Part shown: positions 22,378-33,821 of the stretch, one piece after another
How positions within the stretch are numbered: the stretch's first letter is position 1
Layout of the letters: every line of letters begins with the position of its first letter
DNA from: Lottia gigantea
Lineage: Eukaryota; Mollusca; Gastropoda; Lottiidae
Reading direction: 5' to 3'
Assembly (NCBI RefSeq): GCF_000327385.1
Contig: NW_008708390.1
Coordinates: forward strand, 24,555 to 88,554
DNA: 64,000 bases
Translations under genes and position numbers: made by a program
Notes under the pieces: generated by a model
Told to the model about the DNA's origin: nothing
Database searches by the model: none
What the model saw: the letters and a program-made list of their open reading frames with translations, nothing else

Positions 22378-23945
22378 GCTCTACAATTGATGTATTGGTC
22401 ACTATTTTAACACTGGTATTACTATATGGATCTACAATTGATGTATTGAGCACTATTTTAACAGTGGTATTACTATATGGATCTACAATTGATGTATTGA
22501 GCACTATTTTAACAGTGGTATTTCTATATGCCTCTACAATTGATGTATTGAGCACTATTTTAAAAGTGGTATTTCTATATGCCTCTACCATTGATGTATT
22601 GAGCACTATTATAACAGTGGTATTACTATATGCCTCTACAATTGATGTATTGAGCACTATTTTAACAGTGGTATTACTATATGGATCTACAATTGATGTA
22701 TTGAGCACTATTTTAACAGTGGTATTTCTATATGGCTCTAAATGTGGTGTATTGAGCACTATTTTAAAAGTGGTATTTCTATATGGCACTACAATTGTAT
22801 TGAGCACTATTTTTACAGTGCTATTTCTATATGGCTCTACAATTGATGTATTGAGCAATATTTTAACAGTGGTATTTATATATCGCTCTACAATTGATGT
22901 ACTGAGCACTATTTGAACAGTAGTATTTCTATATGGCTCTACAATTGATGTATTGAGCAATATTTTAACAGTGGTATTTCTTTAACGCTCTACAATTTAT
23001 GTATTGAGCACTATTTAAACAGTAGTATTTCTATATGGCTCTACAATTGATGTACTGAGCACTATTTGAACAGTAGTATTTCTATATCGCTCTACAGTTG
23101 TATTGAGCACTATTTTAACAATGGTATTTCTATATCGCTCTACATTTGATGTATTGAGCACTATTTTAACAATGGTATTTCTATATCGCTCTACATTTGA
23201 TGTATTGAGCAATATTTTAAGAGTGGTATTTCTTTAACGCTCTACAATTTATGTATTGAGCACTATTTAAACAGTAGTATTTCTATATGGCTCTACAATT
23301 GATGTATTGAGCACTATTTTAACAGTGATATTTCAATATGGATCTACCATTGATGTATTGAGGACTATTTTAACAGTGGTATTTCTATATGCCTCTACAA
23401 TTGATGTATTGAGCACTATTTAAACAGTGGTATTTCTATATGCCTCTAAAATTGATGTATTGAGCACTATTTAAACAGTGGTATTTCTATATGCTTCTAA
23501 AATTGATGTATTGAGCACTATTTTAACAGTGGTATTTCTATATGCCTCTACAATTGATGTATTGAGCACTATTTTAACAGCGGTATTTCTATATGCCTCT
23601 ACAATTGATGTATTGAGCACTATTTTAACAGTGGTATTTCTATATGGCTCTACCATTGATGTATTGAGGACTATTTGAACAGTAGTATTTCTATATCGCT
23701 CTACATACAATTGATGTATTGAGCACTATTTTAACAGTGGTTATTCTATATGGATCTACACTTGATGTATTAAGCACTATTTTAAGTGGTTTTTCTATAT
23801 GGATCTACAATTGATGTATTAAGCATTATTTTAACAGTGGTATTTCTATAATGGCTCTACAATTGATGTATTGAGCACTATTTGAACAGTGGTATTTCTA
23901 TATGGCTCTACCATTACTGATGTATTGAGCACTATTTCAACAGTG
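22378..23945. repeat. 51-bp minisatellite array, about 31 units
   Basis: The unit starts CTCTACAATTGATGTATTGA and ends TGGTATTTCTATATGG. Variants differ mainly at the junction bases (GGATC, GCCTC, CGCTC). Because 51 is 17 codons and the unit lacks stops, frames of up to 196 codons run on the minus strand and 173 on the plus strand. Both are artefacts. A second array of the same unit lies at 33822-34735. Confidence 0.95.
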
Positions 23946-24338
23946 AAAATATTTCATTATTGTAATTAAGTCATTGAAATAAATCTATGTGATTTCGTGA
24001 AATTAATGGCAAAATGTAATTCAGAAAACAAGGATTACTGCCGATTATCGTTTTTATGGAGCTGACACATATTTCCCCTTTAAAATTGTTCGAACACGAA
24101 GCAGGCAGTCAGCTGGTTTCAATTTGTAGAGCATAAAATTTTTTAAACTTAGAATATAGACTAGATACAGCAGAAAATTTGCATGCTTAAATTACTTGGA
24201 TAAATTACATGACAAATTACATGTTTTCAACAAATCATCCAATCATTATTATGTAATATTGATATATTTTCTTTCTCAGTCTGATTTGATTAAGATCAGA
24301 AATGAAATCAATCTAGTTTTATCTAGTTATTAGTAACG

Positions 24339-24606
24339 TTAAAGGGAATTGTAAGGAGGTTTCCCCAAAAAATTAATGTGTATCGGGGACAACGATAGCA
24401 TGAGTTTACACCATTCCAATTTTCAATTAGATGCAATTCCACTAAAACTAAGTGTTTGATGATGTCATTAATCGTCACTATATCACATTCGGACTTCGCT
24501 ATTAGTTTTAGTGGAATTGCGGAAACCACAGCCATCTGATTGAAATTTGGACTAGTGTCCCCGGTGCACATACGAAATTTGCAAAACCTCTTTACGATCC
24601 CTTTAA
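24339..24606. mobile_element. Family A MITE, copy 3
   Basis: TTAA-AGGGAATTGTAAGGAGG on the left pairs with CCTCTTTACGATCCCT-TTAA on the right. Inner arms contain TGTATCGGGGACAACG and TGTCCCCGGTGCACAT. A 120-codon minus-strand frame across the element is made by the hairpin arms and is not a gene. Confidence 0.85.
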
Positions 24607-27600
24607 CACATGCACATTTATGTGTTATAAGATAAGTATCAAATTCCATCCACAAAAACCGGAAATGGAATATGTTGTGATACATGGTCGTATGTATTCA
24701 AAGATTAACTTTAGTAAGACGAGGAAAAAGACATCTTGTAAAATTCTGTCGATAATGCCTCTTTGCGGTTATATGCGAAACCCAAAATTAGGAAAACCCC
24801 CTTATAAGAAATGGCAAGCTCTGATTTGAATGAATGTCTAGATTTAGAATGAGAAATGGATTTTTATTACCAGTGAGATGGTTAATTTAGGAAACTCAGT
24901 ATGACTTCTATTTAACTAAGGAGTAGAAGTGTAAAGACACGATGTTTTATTAGTTAATGAAGTGTCAATAGTCCAACTTAAATCAAGGAAATTGAAGGTA
25001 ATTGGCTCAAGTCTTGGAACTCACACCTTCCCGGTAAAAGGAAATTGAAAGATTTAATCCTCAATTCCACATGGATAACTCATGGTCCGAAGATCTAGGT
25101 CGCTGGAAATTTCTACGACGGTGACCACAATAATTAACCTAAAACATTTAAGCTGATCCGAGCAGCATCATTTGGCAATCATCATTCCTCAGTAGTCTCC
25201 GTCAAGCTGAATCTGTTGCAGAGCTCTAGCGTAACTTTCACAGTAAACCCTATGAAGCAGCATTAGGTCGTAGCATTACACTTGTTTCTCGTTACAAAGT
25301 AAAAAAGCGTCTAGTCGTTTGGAGGTGAAAATAAACTAAGGTCCCGCGAGTTACAAGTTTGAAATGAAAATGATTACTTTGACAATTCAAAGAAAGAGCC
25401 ACTGTTCTGGACAAGCATCCTGAATAGCACATGACGTAGTTGTCCAAACTGAAGCAGAAAGTAAGGCATAAAACTCATTTTGATTGACACCCAAAGATTT
25501 AAATGGAGATCAAGTTCGGTATTGCCTATCTTCTGATAGAGCGACTGAAAGTAATTCTATCTAACCTAAGATATGCGTCTACACACATTCATAACAGACA
25601 TTACCAGTGTTTCTAGATGGATGAATCTTAATGAGTGATCGTTATGTGTATCATGAGCTATATCGGCCTGAAGGCAAATTGGCCCTAATATGTCTGAAAC
25701 CCTCATCCAAATGAAGGTAATGAGCACTCCTTGGAGAGGTATTGAACGTTTCATTAGTTCAAGAGTGTTATCAAAATCATTATGGATTAGTAAACTACAT
25801 AAAGCTTAATTTAAGATTAAGAAACAGAATGAATTGAATTCAACAAAAGAATTTGAAAGCATGGTTGAATATGAAACTCAAGATTACATAGATATTTTGT
25901 ACTATAATAACTGTTAGCAAAGCATTGTTTAAATGGCTTATAACTGCCCAAAATAATTCGAGAAATTTGAATCTTTAGGTGCTAATAGATGATGTACGAT
26001 AGATACAGTAGAGAATAGCAGAAGCGAATCGTGTCCGGAGCCGTATGTCGTGTGATCTTTTTTCTACTGTATCGATAATCCCGCATCGGACACCGCACCG
26101 GACAGTGTACATCGTATATTCACGGCTTTACGCTTTTCAAATGAATATCATGAAGTCACTAAAACGCAAACACAAGGGGAACATCTACGCAACGAATCCC
26201 GTTTAACTTTTTGCCGTGAAACTTTCAAATGCTCAATGTACTAGTATTCTTAACTTGCAACTTGATATTTTATTTTTTAAATTTGTCATACAACTAGCTA
26301 TATTTTATAACTAGTATTTTAATTAGTATCGCGATTAATTAACAACTGCCCCCGTCCCCCTTTTACTCCATAGACGATGAGACCTCCTTTACATAATGTT
26401 ATTGGTACCAGTAATTATGACTGTCGGTTCATAATATCAGATATTTCTTCCATTAATGTGTTGCCCTGATGGCTAACTCGGCACCAAATCACTATCCAAT
26501 ATTCATAACGATTTGGTTAAAGCGACGGCGATCCACTGACTGATAGATCTACTATCAACTTGTGTACAGTTAAAATAATGAGTTTGGTTCTGATCGGTTT
26601 CGTGGTGGCAGAAGACAACGTAAATCTCGTTGTGTATTCACATACTTCGTATGCATGGCACGCTCCCTACCAACAGTTCTAAATCTCGTCTAACCAATGA
26701 AGGACAGTTTGTTAACAAGAGAAATTTTAAGCAGTAGAGATTGGAGCTCAATTGAATTGAAAGCACGATAGACAAAGTTATTGGTATCGACAGGAAAGTA
26801 ACATTAGTATATTGTGAATGACTATTAGGAAACTAATACAGTGATTTAGTACTATGAAAGAACGGTGGAAATATAAGAGTATAGTTGTAATACAAGTTTA
26901 CTTGCTAGTAACTTGACACACGAGTATAATACAATATTGAATACTATATTTATATGTGGGTGACGTGACAAAAAAAAATAATGAAGATTTGCCTATCGAC
27001 AGGATCTAGGAGGAATATAATATCGGTTTAATGTGAGATTTATTCAGTAAGAACGGAATAATGATTTCTTTAACAAGGATTTTTTTATCGCATAACACAG
27101 GATTCTAAGTGACGTGTTTTAACAAAACAATGTTATTGGAAATAAAATCGCCTAAGGAGTATTGTAAATGTTTTTTTCTTCTGTAATCTGTAGTGGGCTG
27201 GAAAAACATTATGGAATCAAGTTAAGCCTCTGTTTTTTCTATGGTTAAACTATCAGATCTGTTTGAATGGGCTATTTTAACTCCATTGCCTTAGGGAATT
27301 AATGTAGTAGACTGTTATGTTTACCTGAATCGACATAGTACAGCCTTGCTTCAGGACAACCAATGTGAGTGATGTTCCGTTTTTTTTAATTTCTGAAAAA
27401 CCATTCATAAAAATTCTGAAAGATATTTTTAGAAATTGTCGTGAAATTTTTTGAGGGCGTTTGGACTAGATAAAATTGAAAATACAGAAGGTTATTTTTA
27501 CGAGTCCAGTACACTTCGATCTGCATCAAGGCGTGCTTAAAACAGAGTTCGGATATTAAAACTCCGATGCTTTTAGGAACCAAGTTCGCGGTTTCAAACC

Positions 27601-27621
27601 GGAAGTTAAGCAAACCAGGAG
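24607..27621. other. Upstream region of the membrane-protein gene; no firm gene
   Basis: A nested inverted repeat lies at about 25991-26114 (GATGTAC with GTACATC; GATACAGTAGA with TCTACTGTATC). A 34-codon ATG frame at 26578-26682 (A at -3, hydrophobic N-terminus) has a weak donor-like GTAAAT inside it. Neither is strong enough to call. The rest is AT-rich. Confidence 0.4.
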
Positions 27622-28170
27622 ATGGTCACACCTTCACCTATGTTTATACCCAAAGTGACCAATGACACCGACATTTTCAACGTTTCAAACATTGCCAATT
27701 ATTCCTCACTGAATGTGTCCAACACAAACATTGTGGTGGACGACGTCCACAAACCTCTTAGTGCACCACTTCAACCCGGGGTGACTAAAGAATTTCCGCT
27801 GGCATTAGTGGTTGCTAGCCCAGTTGTAGCAGTGTCCATATTAATCTTTTTCTGTATTGCGTATTACTGGCATTCGTCACAATTAGACAAACGGGCCCAA
27901 ATGTTGGCGATTCAGCAAGCGGCTGATGCCGAATGTGGACTTGGACAACGTAGCCCGGAACCCGAAAGAAACGTTATTCATTTAGATGAAGGTTTACCAG
28001 GAAACGGACACCCAGGAGGAGGAACTGGCAGTGGAAGAAAACATCGCGGTCGCCCTGGACGTAGGATATCCAGTCCGACGAATACTGGCGCAAAACGCGG
28101 TTCAACGGTGACGGATAAAGACATATTAACTCATTACGCAGCAAGAAGGCATTCGACATTTTTTATTTAG
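27622..28170 (+). CDS. Single-exon type III membrane protein, unknown family, 182 residues
   Basis: ATG 27622 has G at -3 and G at +4, and an in-frame TAA lies at 27607-27609, so the start is well supported. Residues 1-57 are Ser/Asn-rich with four N-glycosylation sequons (N14, N20, N26, N31). Residues about 58-83 form one hydrophobic membrane segment, followed by HSSQLDKR. With no N-terminal signal peptide and positive charge after the helix, the N-terminus should face outside. The tail is Gly/Arg-rich, with an AT-hook-like RGRP at 142-145 and two RRxS sites typical of PKA targets (S150, S178). It ends FFI, which fits a class II PDZ ligand. Candidate polyadenylation signals (ATTAAA) lie near 28544 and 28568. 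I do not recognise the family; a receptor-like adaptor is one possibility. It could also be the last exon of a larger gene, but the upstream stop argues against this. Confidence 0.65.
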   Translation: MVTPSPMFIPKVTNDTDIFNVSNIANYSSLNVSNTNIVVDDVHKPLSAPLQPGVTKEFPLALVVASPVVAVSILIFFCIAYYWHSSQLDKRAQMLAIQQAADAECGLGQRSPEPERNVIHLDEGLPGNGHPGGGTGSGRKHRGRPGRRISSPTNTGAKRGSTVTDKDILTHYAARRHSTFFI

Positions 28171-28728
28171 TGTTGGCGTTTCTGTGAGTGAAATATTGTG
28201 TGTGTGGTTGTGAGTATGAAGACAATACGTACGTGCGTGTGGCCTGCGTTTCCATTCATGTGTAAGCGTATAATATTTGTTATTATTATTTTTTTGAAAC
28301 ATTACCGTACGTTATTATACATAATACCTGTGATAGTAGCCATGATTCTCCAATTTTCTTTTGTTCGCTAATGTTTTTTTCTTGTGGATTTCTGTATAAA
28401 TGAGTCGACGATGAATCTGTGACCTGCTGAGCGAGAAACTAGCTTTTTAATCCAATTGCCATTTACTGAGAGTCTGGTGTTTTCATCAACTGTATATTTG
28501 TCAAATTCCATACGTCGTAGAGTTTTGATTTTCTTGTGATGCCATTAAAATCTGCTAACTCAATTGTCAAAATTAAAATAAGTGTTTTTCTATATCTCGT
28601 CTATCTTTATTTCGTTTCTTCTGCCTCTCTGTTTGCCAAGGAATTATTTATTGAACGTTTGGAATTATGTGAAACGTGAAGGTAAGAGAAGAAAAAATTA
28701 CGACTTCCCAAAATTGTTATTATTGCTC
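28171..28728 (+). other. Probable 3' UTR of the membrane-protein gene and flank
   Basis: T-rich sequence follows the stop codon. ATTAAA-type signals occur near 28544 and 28568, the second followed by a T-rich tract that could act as the downstream element. The transcript end is inferred. Confidence 0.35.
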
Positions 28729-29045
28729 CTAAAAGAATTGTAAAGAAGTTTTCTAAATTTTTTGTATCGGGGACACTTATTGCCTCAGTTTGCACCATTC
28801 CAATTTTCAATAAGACAATTGCGGTTCGTGCAATTCCACTAAAACTAAACGTTTTATGACGTCACAAATCGCGAATTGCCTCATGTGATAAAATATATTT
28901 TGCGATTGGTGACGTCATCAAACACTTAGTTTTACTGGGATTGCAGGAACCACAGACATCTGATTGATAATTGGAATGGTGCACATGCTTTCAGTGCCCC
29001 CGATACACATAAAAAAACAAGAAAACTTCATTACAATTCCTTTAA
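28729..29045. mobile_element. Family A MITE, copy 4
   Basis: Left arm AGAATTGTAAAGAAGTTTTC with GTATCGGGGACACT; right arm GCCCCCGATACACAT and TTACAATTCCTTTAA. It lies just beyond the membrane-protein gene's likely 3' end. Confidence 0.85.
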
Positions 29046-30124
29046 AGTTTCAGTCACGTAAATCAAACTATTATGTTTTAGGTTCACGGACTGTGTTTTT
29101 TTAACCATACCACCACCTATCCGATATTCTTCTAAATGTTGGGAGCTATCAGTTAATAGGGTAACAATTCCATTTGCCATTTAAAGAAAAGATTGCCGTT
29201 TTTTAATACATTTCCCTCAGCAAAACAATAGATGCAGCATAACAGTGATTTAAGAAAATATAGCCGTTTCTCAAATACAATTTATGTAGTTATGCAAGGG
29301 GACACTTATACTTATGGATAGTCATGGCCCCTTTGTCGACAATTCAAAGAATAGATTGTTCTTACATGACCTGCAAGTTCTTTATTGATGATTGCATTAG
29401 GTAGTAAAAATCTTGACTTCGACCGCTTATGTCACATCAATAACAAGCTCTTCACTTAACAAAATATTCGTATATGCAGCGCCCATTCAACATTGCTCTA
29501 ATCAAACGCTTAGGTGTACTGAAATTTATTTTTAAAAATTCCTCTATACAGCACAATAGAAGTAAAAACCAAGTAAACAATTGAATCTAAATTCAAATCA
29601 ATTGGAGTAACCTTCATGAATAGCCACGATCTTCACAGCTTGGGGAATTTCTAATCAGATTGGCTTCAGCTTCTTTTAAAACGAGAAAATATCAAACCAA
29701 TTCGCGACCCCATAGGAAGAATTTTGATTTATAAAGGACTTTGAAAATAAATCTGCTAAGCTCAGCTTATATGTCACTCACCAAGCAATATAATATGACA
29801 TTTCGGTTTAAGTGCAAGAAGAAAATTGGCATTAGACTATATTCATTCTCAAGAGAAAGTACATCAATAATTGTTGTATGTCAAAGACCCAAATTAAAAG
29901 ACAGTGCACAAACCGACTTGTTGACAAGCTGGCAGATTGAGTCACGATAACCCTGAGCCACCATTGCCACAAGTGTAAACAAATGCAACATGTTTTGTGT
30001 TTTTTCGTTTGCACAAAGGTCAATGGAATGCTTGCTACTTAAACTCCATAGTTCGTTCAAGCCGCGCCCCAAAAATCTAAAATGAAGTACTCTGCTGCCA
30101 GGCAGCAGAATTTTTATTTTAGAA
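29046..30124. other. No gene seen
   Basis: Overlapping short frames on both strands near 29741-30072 lack any supporting signal. Confidence 0.45.
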
Positions 30125-30530
30125 TGTTGGGATTGTGAATGATTAAAAAATCTTGATGAAAATTTGAATTAGAATCTGGTCAATGCCGTATTTTGAAGCT
30201 TTTTCGAAGCACAAGCACAAAACTGAAAAATTAAGATCCAAATTTTGTTTCGTGTTTTTAGGTGGTAGCAAATTTGAATGTAAAACTCATTTCATTTCAT
30301 TTCACATATGAGCTCAAAATTATAACTTAAAACTCCATTTCGACTCGTCAAGATTTTGGCAGCAACTTATTCTCTAGATCATTGGGCTAATCAACCCCTA
30401 AAGAATTTTAAATTGGAATTTGGTCGTAGCAAATCGAAAAATCAGATCCAGATTTTGGTTTCTTTAAATATTACAGTTTATTGGGCTAATCAACCCCCAA
30501 GGAATGCGAAACTGGAACTAGGTTGAAGAG
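30125..30530. repeat. Degenerate tandem repeat, about 100 bp x 3
   Basis: TTGGGCTAATCAACCCC occurs near 30381 and again near 30481. The blocks AGATCCAAATTTTG/AGATCCAGATTTTGG and GGTGGTAGCAAATTTG/GGTCGTAGCAAATCG recur in register. A reversed family F tail (GTAAAACTCATTTCATTTCA) sits inside at about 30282-30307. Confidence 0.6.
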
Positions 30531-30765
30531 CACCACTATCTAAATAGTTAACCCGTGGAAGTCTTTCAAGACGGTTCTGAGAGATAAGTTAATATTATAA
30601 TAACCTACTAGACGTAGGTAAAACGCCAGAAATAGTGGGTTAGTAAATATAATTATGATAACATATGATAACCTTATTAGCACTATCAGATTTACTAAGC
30701 TAGACTCCTCCGTCAATTACTTCTGTTAAACTAATAATAGTTCACACGCCAGGAGGGTTAACTCT

Positions 30766-31022
30766 TCACAGTGTCAAGCTGTTATGAACTTCGTGTTATA
30801 CTTTGACTACAATAGTCACCTTTCTTGTATCACAAAATGCAGCTATTTGATAGGATTATACACTTGCAAAATATAGTCAATGAGAGCCCTCGATAGAGTG
30901 TTTTTACAGACCCAGATTGGCTGTATTCGCTAACGTACAATCAGAAAATGTATGTGACACAAGAAAAGTGACTATTGAAGTCAAGGTATAAGACAAAGTT
31001 AATAATAGCTTGGCATTGTGAC
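30766..31022. mobile_element. Family D fold-back MITE, copy 3, with target duplication
   Basis: The arms TTCACAGTGTCAAGCT and (reverse complement of the right end) GTCACAATGCCAAGCT are inverted. The sequence GGTTAACTCT occurs immediately outside both ends (30756-30765 and 31023-31032). This indicates a target duplication of 8-10 bp and points to a hAT-like mechanism. Confidence 0.85.
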
Positions 31023-31132
31023 GGTTAACTCTAAGGTTGTTAGGCAGAGTATAGTCAATAGCAAATATATTTATGCAAATCTAAGTCCGATACAAAGCAT
31101 ACATGAAGCAGTCCACTTCAGTTTCAGGTAGT

Positions 31133-31495
31133 TTAAAGATGGGGTTCCTTATTTTTTAGTGTCAAATTTAGCAAACTATTTTATCGATTGGTGTTTCTCA
31201 TGAATTGTCATGTATTCTTAATCTTAATAACTATGTTCTTATTGCATATAATTAAGAGTTTTAACCAATCATAAATGTCCAAGTCTTGATAAACAAAAAA
31301 ATACTTTTTTGACTTTGATCGGTCACTCATTGGAATTGTGCTGGTAATTCTCTTTTAATTTAGCTCATTATGAATTAATTATGGACATGTGAGACAAACT
31401 GGTATTTTTCCAATTCATTAGAACACCTCTTCGTTATATTCATATAAGTATTCGAATTTTCCTTTTCAATAACTATTCATTTTACCCAAACATAA
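31133..31495. mobile_element. Family B MITE, copy 3 (right end decayed)
   Basis: The left end TTAA-AGATGGGGTTCCTTA and the body landmarks GTCATGTATTCTTAATC and GGACATGTGAGACAAACTGG are clear. The right terminus is not recognisable. Confidence 0.75.
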
Positions 31496-31801
31496 ATATG
31501 GACCACTCGTATTAATGACGATTAAGACTCTGTCGATTCGTCGGATTTGCTGAAAATGGCTAAAGCATTTTACTGGTGCAATGCTTCTAAAGCCGACCAA
31601 AGTGTCAGAATCTCAGAGCAATTTGGTTCTGAACGACAGCTAGCAACTTGAAACATATGAAAGATATGTTAGATTCGGACTATTGAAAAATCACAGTTGC
31701 CACCAGTTACTTCTGTACTACTTTCAAACAAGATCGGACAAAAAATGGATCTTGCTGCCGAGCTCAGCAGTCAAAATCCGGGATAAGTCTGACCATTACA
31801 G

Positions 31802-31938
31802 TTGTTAACTGTACCGCACATGGACGTACCAAACATCAGACTCATTCCTTCTCATGGCTGTGTAAATACTTAAAATATAAGGAAGGTTACATGCATGAGG
31901 GAGTGTTTGATTACTATATTACGTATACTGAGGTGTAA
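31802..31938 (+). CDS. Candidate terminal coding exon, unknown protein
   Basis: A stop-free frame of 83 codons runs from 31687 to TAA 31936-31938 without an ATG near its beginning, as expected of an exon rather than a whole gene. An acceptor-like CCATTACAG ends at 31801. From there, 45 codons of mixed composition follow, including an N-glycosylation sequon (NCT) and a Tyr-rich end (GVFDYYITYTEV). A 31-codon ATG frame with strong start context at 31556-31651 lies just upstream in another frame. No family is recognised. Confidence 0.3.
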
Positions 31939-33821
31939 ATGATACATAATTTTAGGTTAATTATGTAAGTGAAAATGCATCATTTTATCAGAAATGTCGA
32001 CGTTACATTGATACAATTTCCTAGTTGCTGATACCTACTTTGTTACTATAGTGATGGTAGATAAGAACCTCATTGCAATGATACAAAACAATTGACTTCG
32101 AATGTACTTTATATATATTGTTTAATGCCTTTTACCTACAATACATCTCCGCTTTTCATGGAATATCTAACTGTCTTCTGTTGACTATTTAGATTTCAAA
32201 GAAATCAAAAACATACACACTGTGCATTCATTGTGGTTTTTTCATACTTATATATCACAAGGATTGAACGCTATAACAACCTTTTTGTTTTTGCAAAAAC
32301 CGGGACAAATTTGCACAAGGAGATTGCAGATCTAAACAACTTAGATTTCACAAATAAAAAGCCTTGATATGCATTATATTTCTATAAGCAAGGCTATCAT
32401 ATATAATATAATATTCACACAATGGGTTCGACTTTGCGTTTGTTTTGTTAATGTAAGTTTTGTTCTATATATTATATTAATTTTGTACAGCGACTGGCGC
32501 CAATTTAAATGAAATGAAATGAATGGAGTTTTACGTCCTACTTAAGCGCCAATTTAAATATATTAAAGCCTTTTTCACTTCAGATTTTCATAAAATTTAA
32601 ACTGTTATTTATTTGCTTGACAAAAAGTTACGATGCGTCTTCATGGTTTTGTCTACTACAAGAAGTGCTCCGATGTAACGTTTTCACCAATTTTGCAACG
32701 TAACCAAATAATGTACAACATTCTACATTCTAAATGCTTTGCAACGTTACTTTTTGAAACCAACGTTACTTTTTGAAACCATAACTTTTCATAGGGTTTA
32801 TTATTGTTTCATATTAAATAAGTTTCGTCATATCCAAATGTTACTACAAAAAGACAATTTAAAAAAAAAAACTGTTTTACAAGAGCGATCAACAAAATAC
32901 TGGATAGATTCAATGGTACGGTGTTTTATTATTAATTTGGTCTAATGAAGACTGTGGATAGAGTTATTGATACTGCTAGTTATTTAAATACAATAATTTG
33001 GAAGTGGGGGCGATTCATGTTGTGGAATTTTAATCACATGATTAACCGAATTCTGGTTTCTTAATTTCATACACCGTCTTTCATAATTGCAATAGTCATT
33101 CTTTGCTGAAGACAGTGTCTAGACTTTTCATAGCATGCTGGATTTTAATCAAATTAAATAGAATTAAGAATTACGTCCTAACTTTAAAAGAATACTACAA
33201 CTTAAAATGAACATAGAATTTAAGAATTTTAAACCTGGCCAATAAGAATATATATTCATCAGTAGATATACCATAAATAACGGGATCCTTACATAATCCG
33301 ATAAATCCAACAAACTTAGTAATTATCCATAAATATTAACTAATGAAAAACGCTTAAGTTTAAGAATAATTACTTAGTATTTTGAATTTTCCAATTTTAC
33401 AGATTTTACATGGATTCTGTAGTAACTTTATGACACCGGGTAAGTTCACTGGTGAATATATTGACCATTCTTGAGAACTTAAATTTTATGTTCATTTTAA
33501 AACGTAGTATCACTTTAAAATATGGGCGAATTCGGTCGGGCAACGCAATGCTGTGTTCAATAACGATTTTTTTTTTTAAAAAAAGCGATTAATTTGTAGA
33601 ACCCAAGCTGTAAATTCTCTCCAAACCCATATCATATCACAAGTGAAACCTTGAGGTCAACATGATGCCACTCTGAGACTTGGGTTTGTCAACTTGAAAT
33701 TTCAATCAGAGCTTCTAGTAAGCTATATTTATTAGTAGGGACTTGAAATAGGTCAGTTTTCTGAAAATCACATTGCGTGAAACTCTGAGTAACAACATGA
33801 TTAAGTTCTGTTTTATTTCTA
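31939..33821. other. No gene seen apart from a short insertion at 32511
   Basis: AT-rich. A 68-codon frame at 32739 has no support. Confidence 0.5.
32511..32545 (-). mobile_element. 35-bp family F tail inside a 14-bp target duplication
   Basis: GCGCCAATTTAAAT occurs exactly at 32497-32510 and at 32546-32559. Between them is only a GAAAT-repeat run plus GAGTTTTACGTCCTACTT. Read on the minus strand this is a unique 3' end followed by a CATTT-repeat tail, as left by target-primed reverse transcription with extreme 5' truncation. The same end occurs at about 12158, 30282 (opposite strand), 36135 and 36805. Confidence 0.75.

Noticed and set aside
22370-23710. Open frames of 65-196 codons on both strands
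   Set aside because: They are produced by the 51-bp period (17 codons) of the minisatellite; the protein is the same short repeat on either strand.
24323-24685. 120-codon minus-strand frame
   Set aside because: It spans a family A MITE end to end; the reading is made of its inverted arms.
25180-25300. Minus-strand mini-frame with coding-like composition
   Set aside because: Only about 27 codons, with no start context or splice pair.
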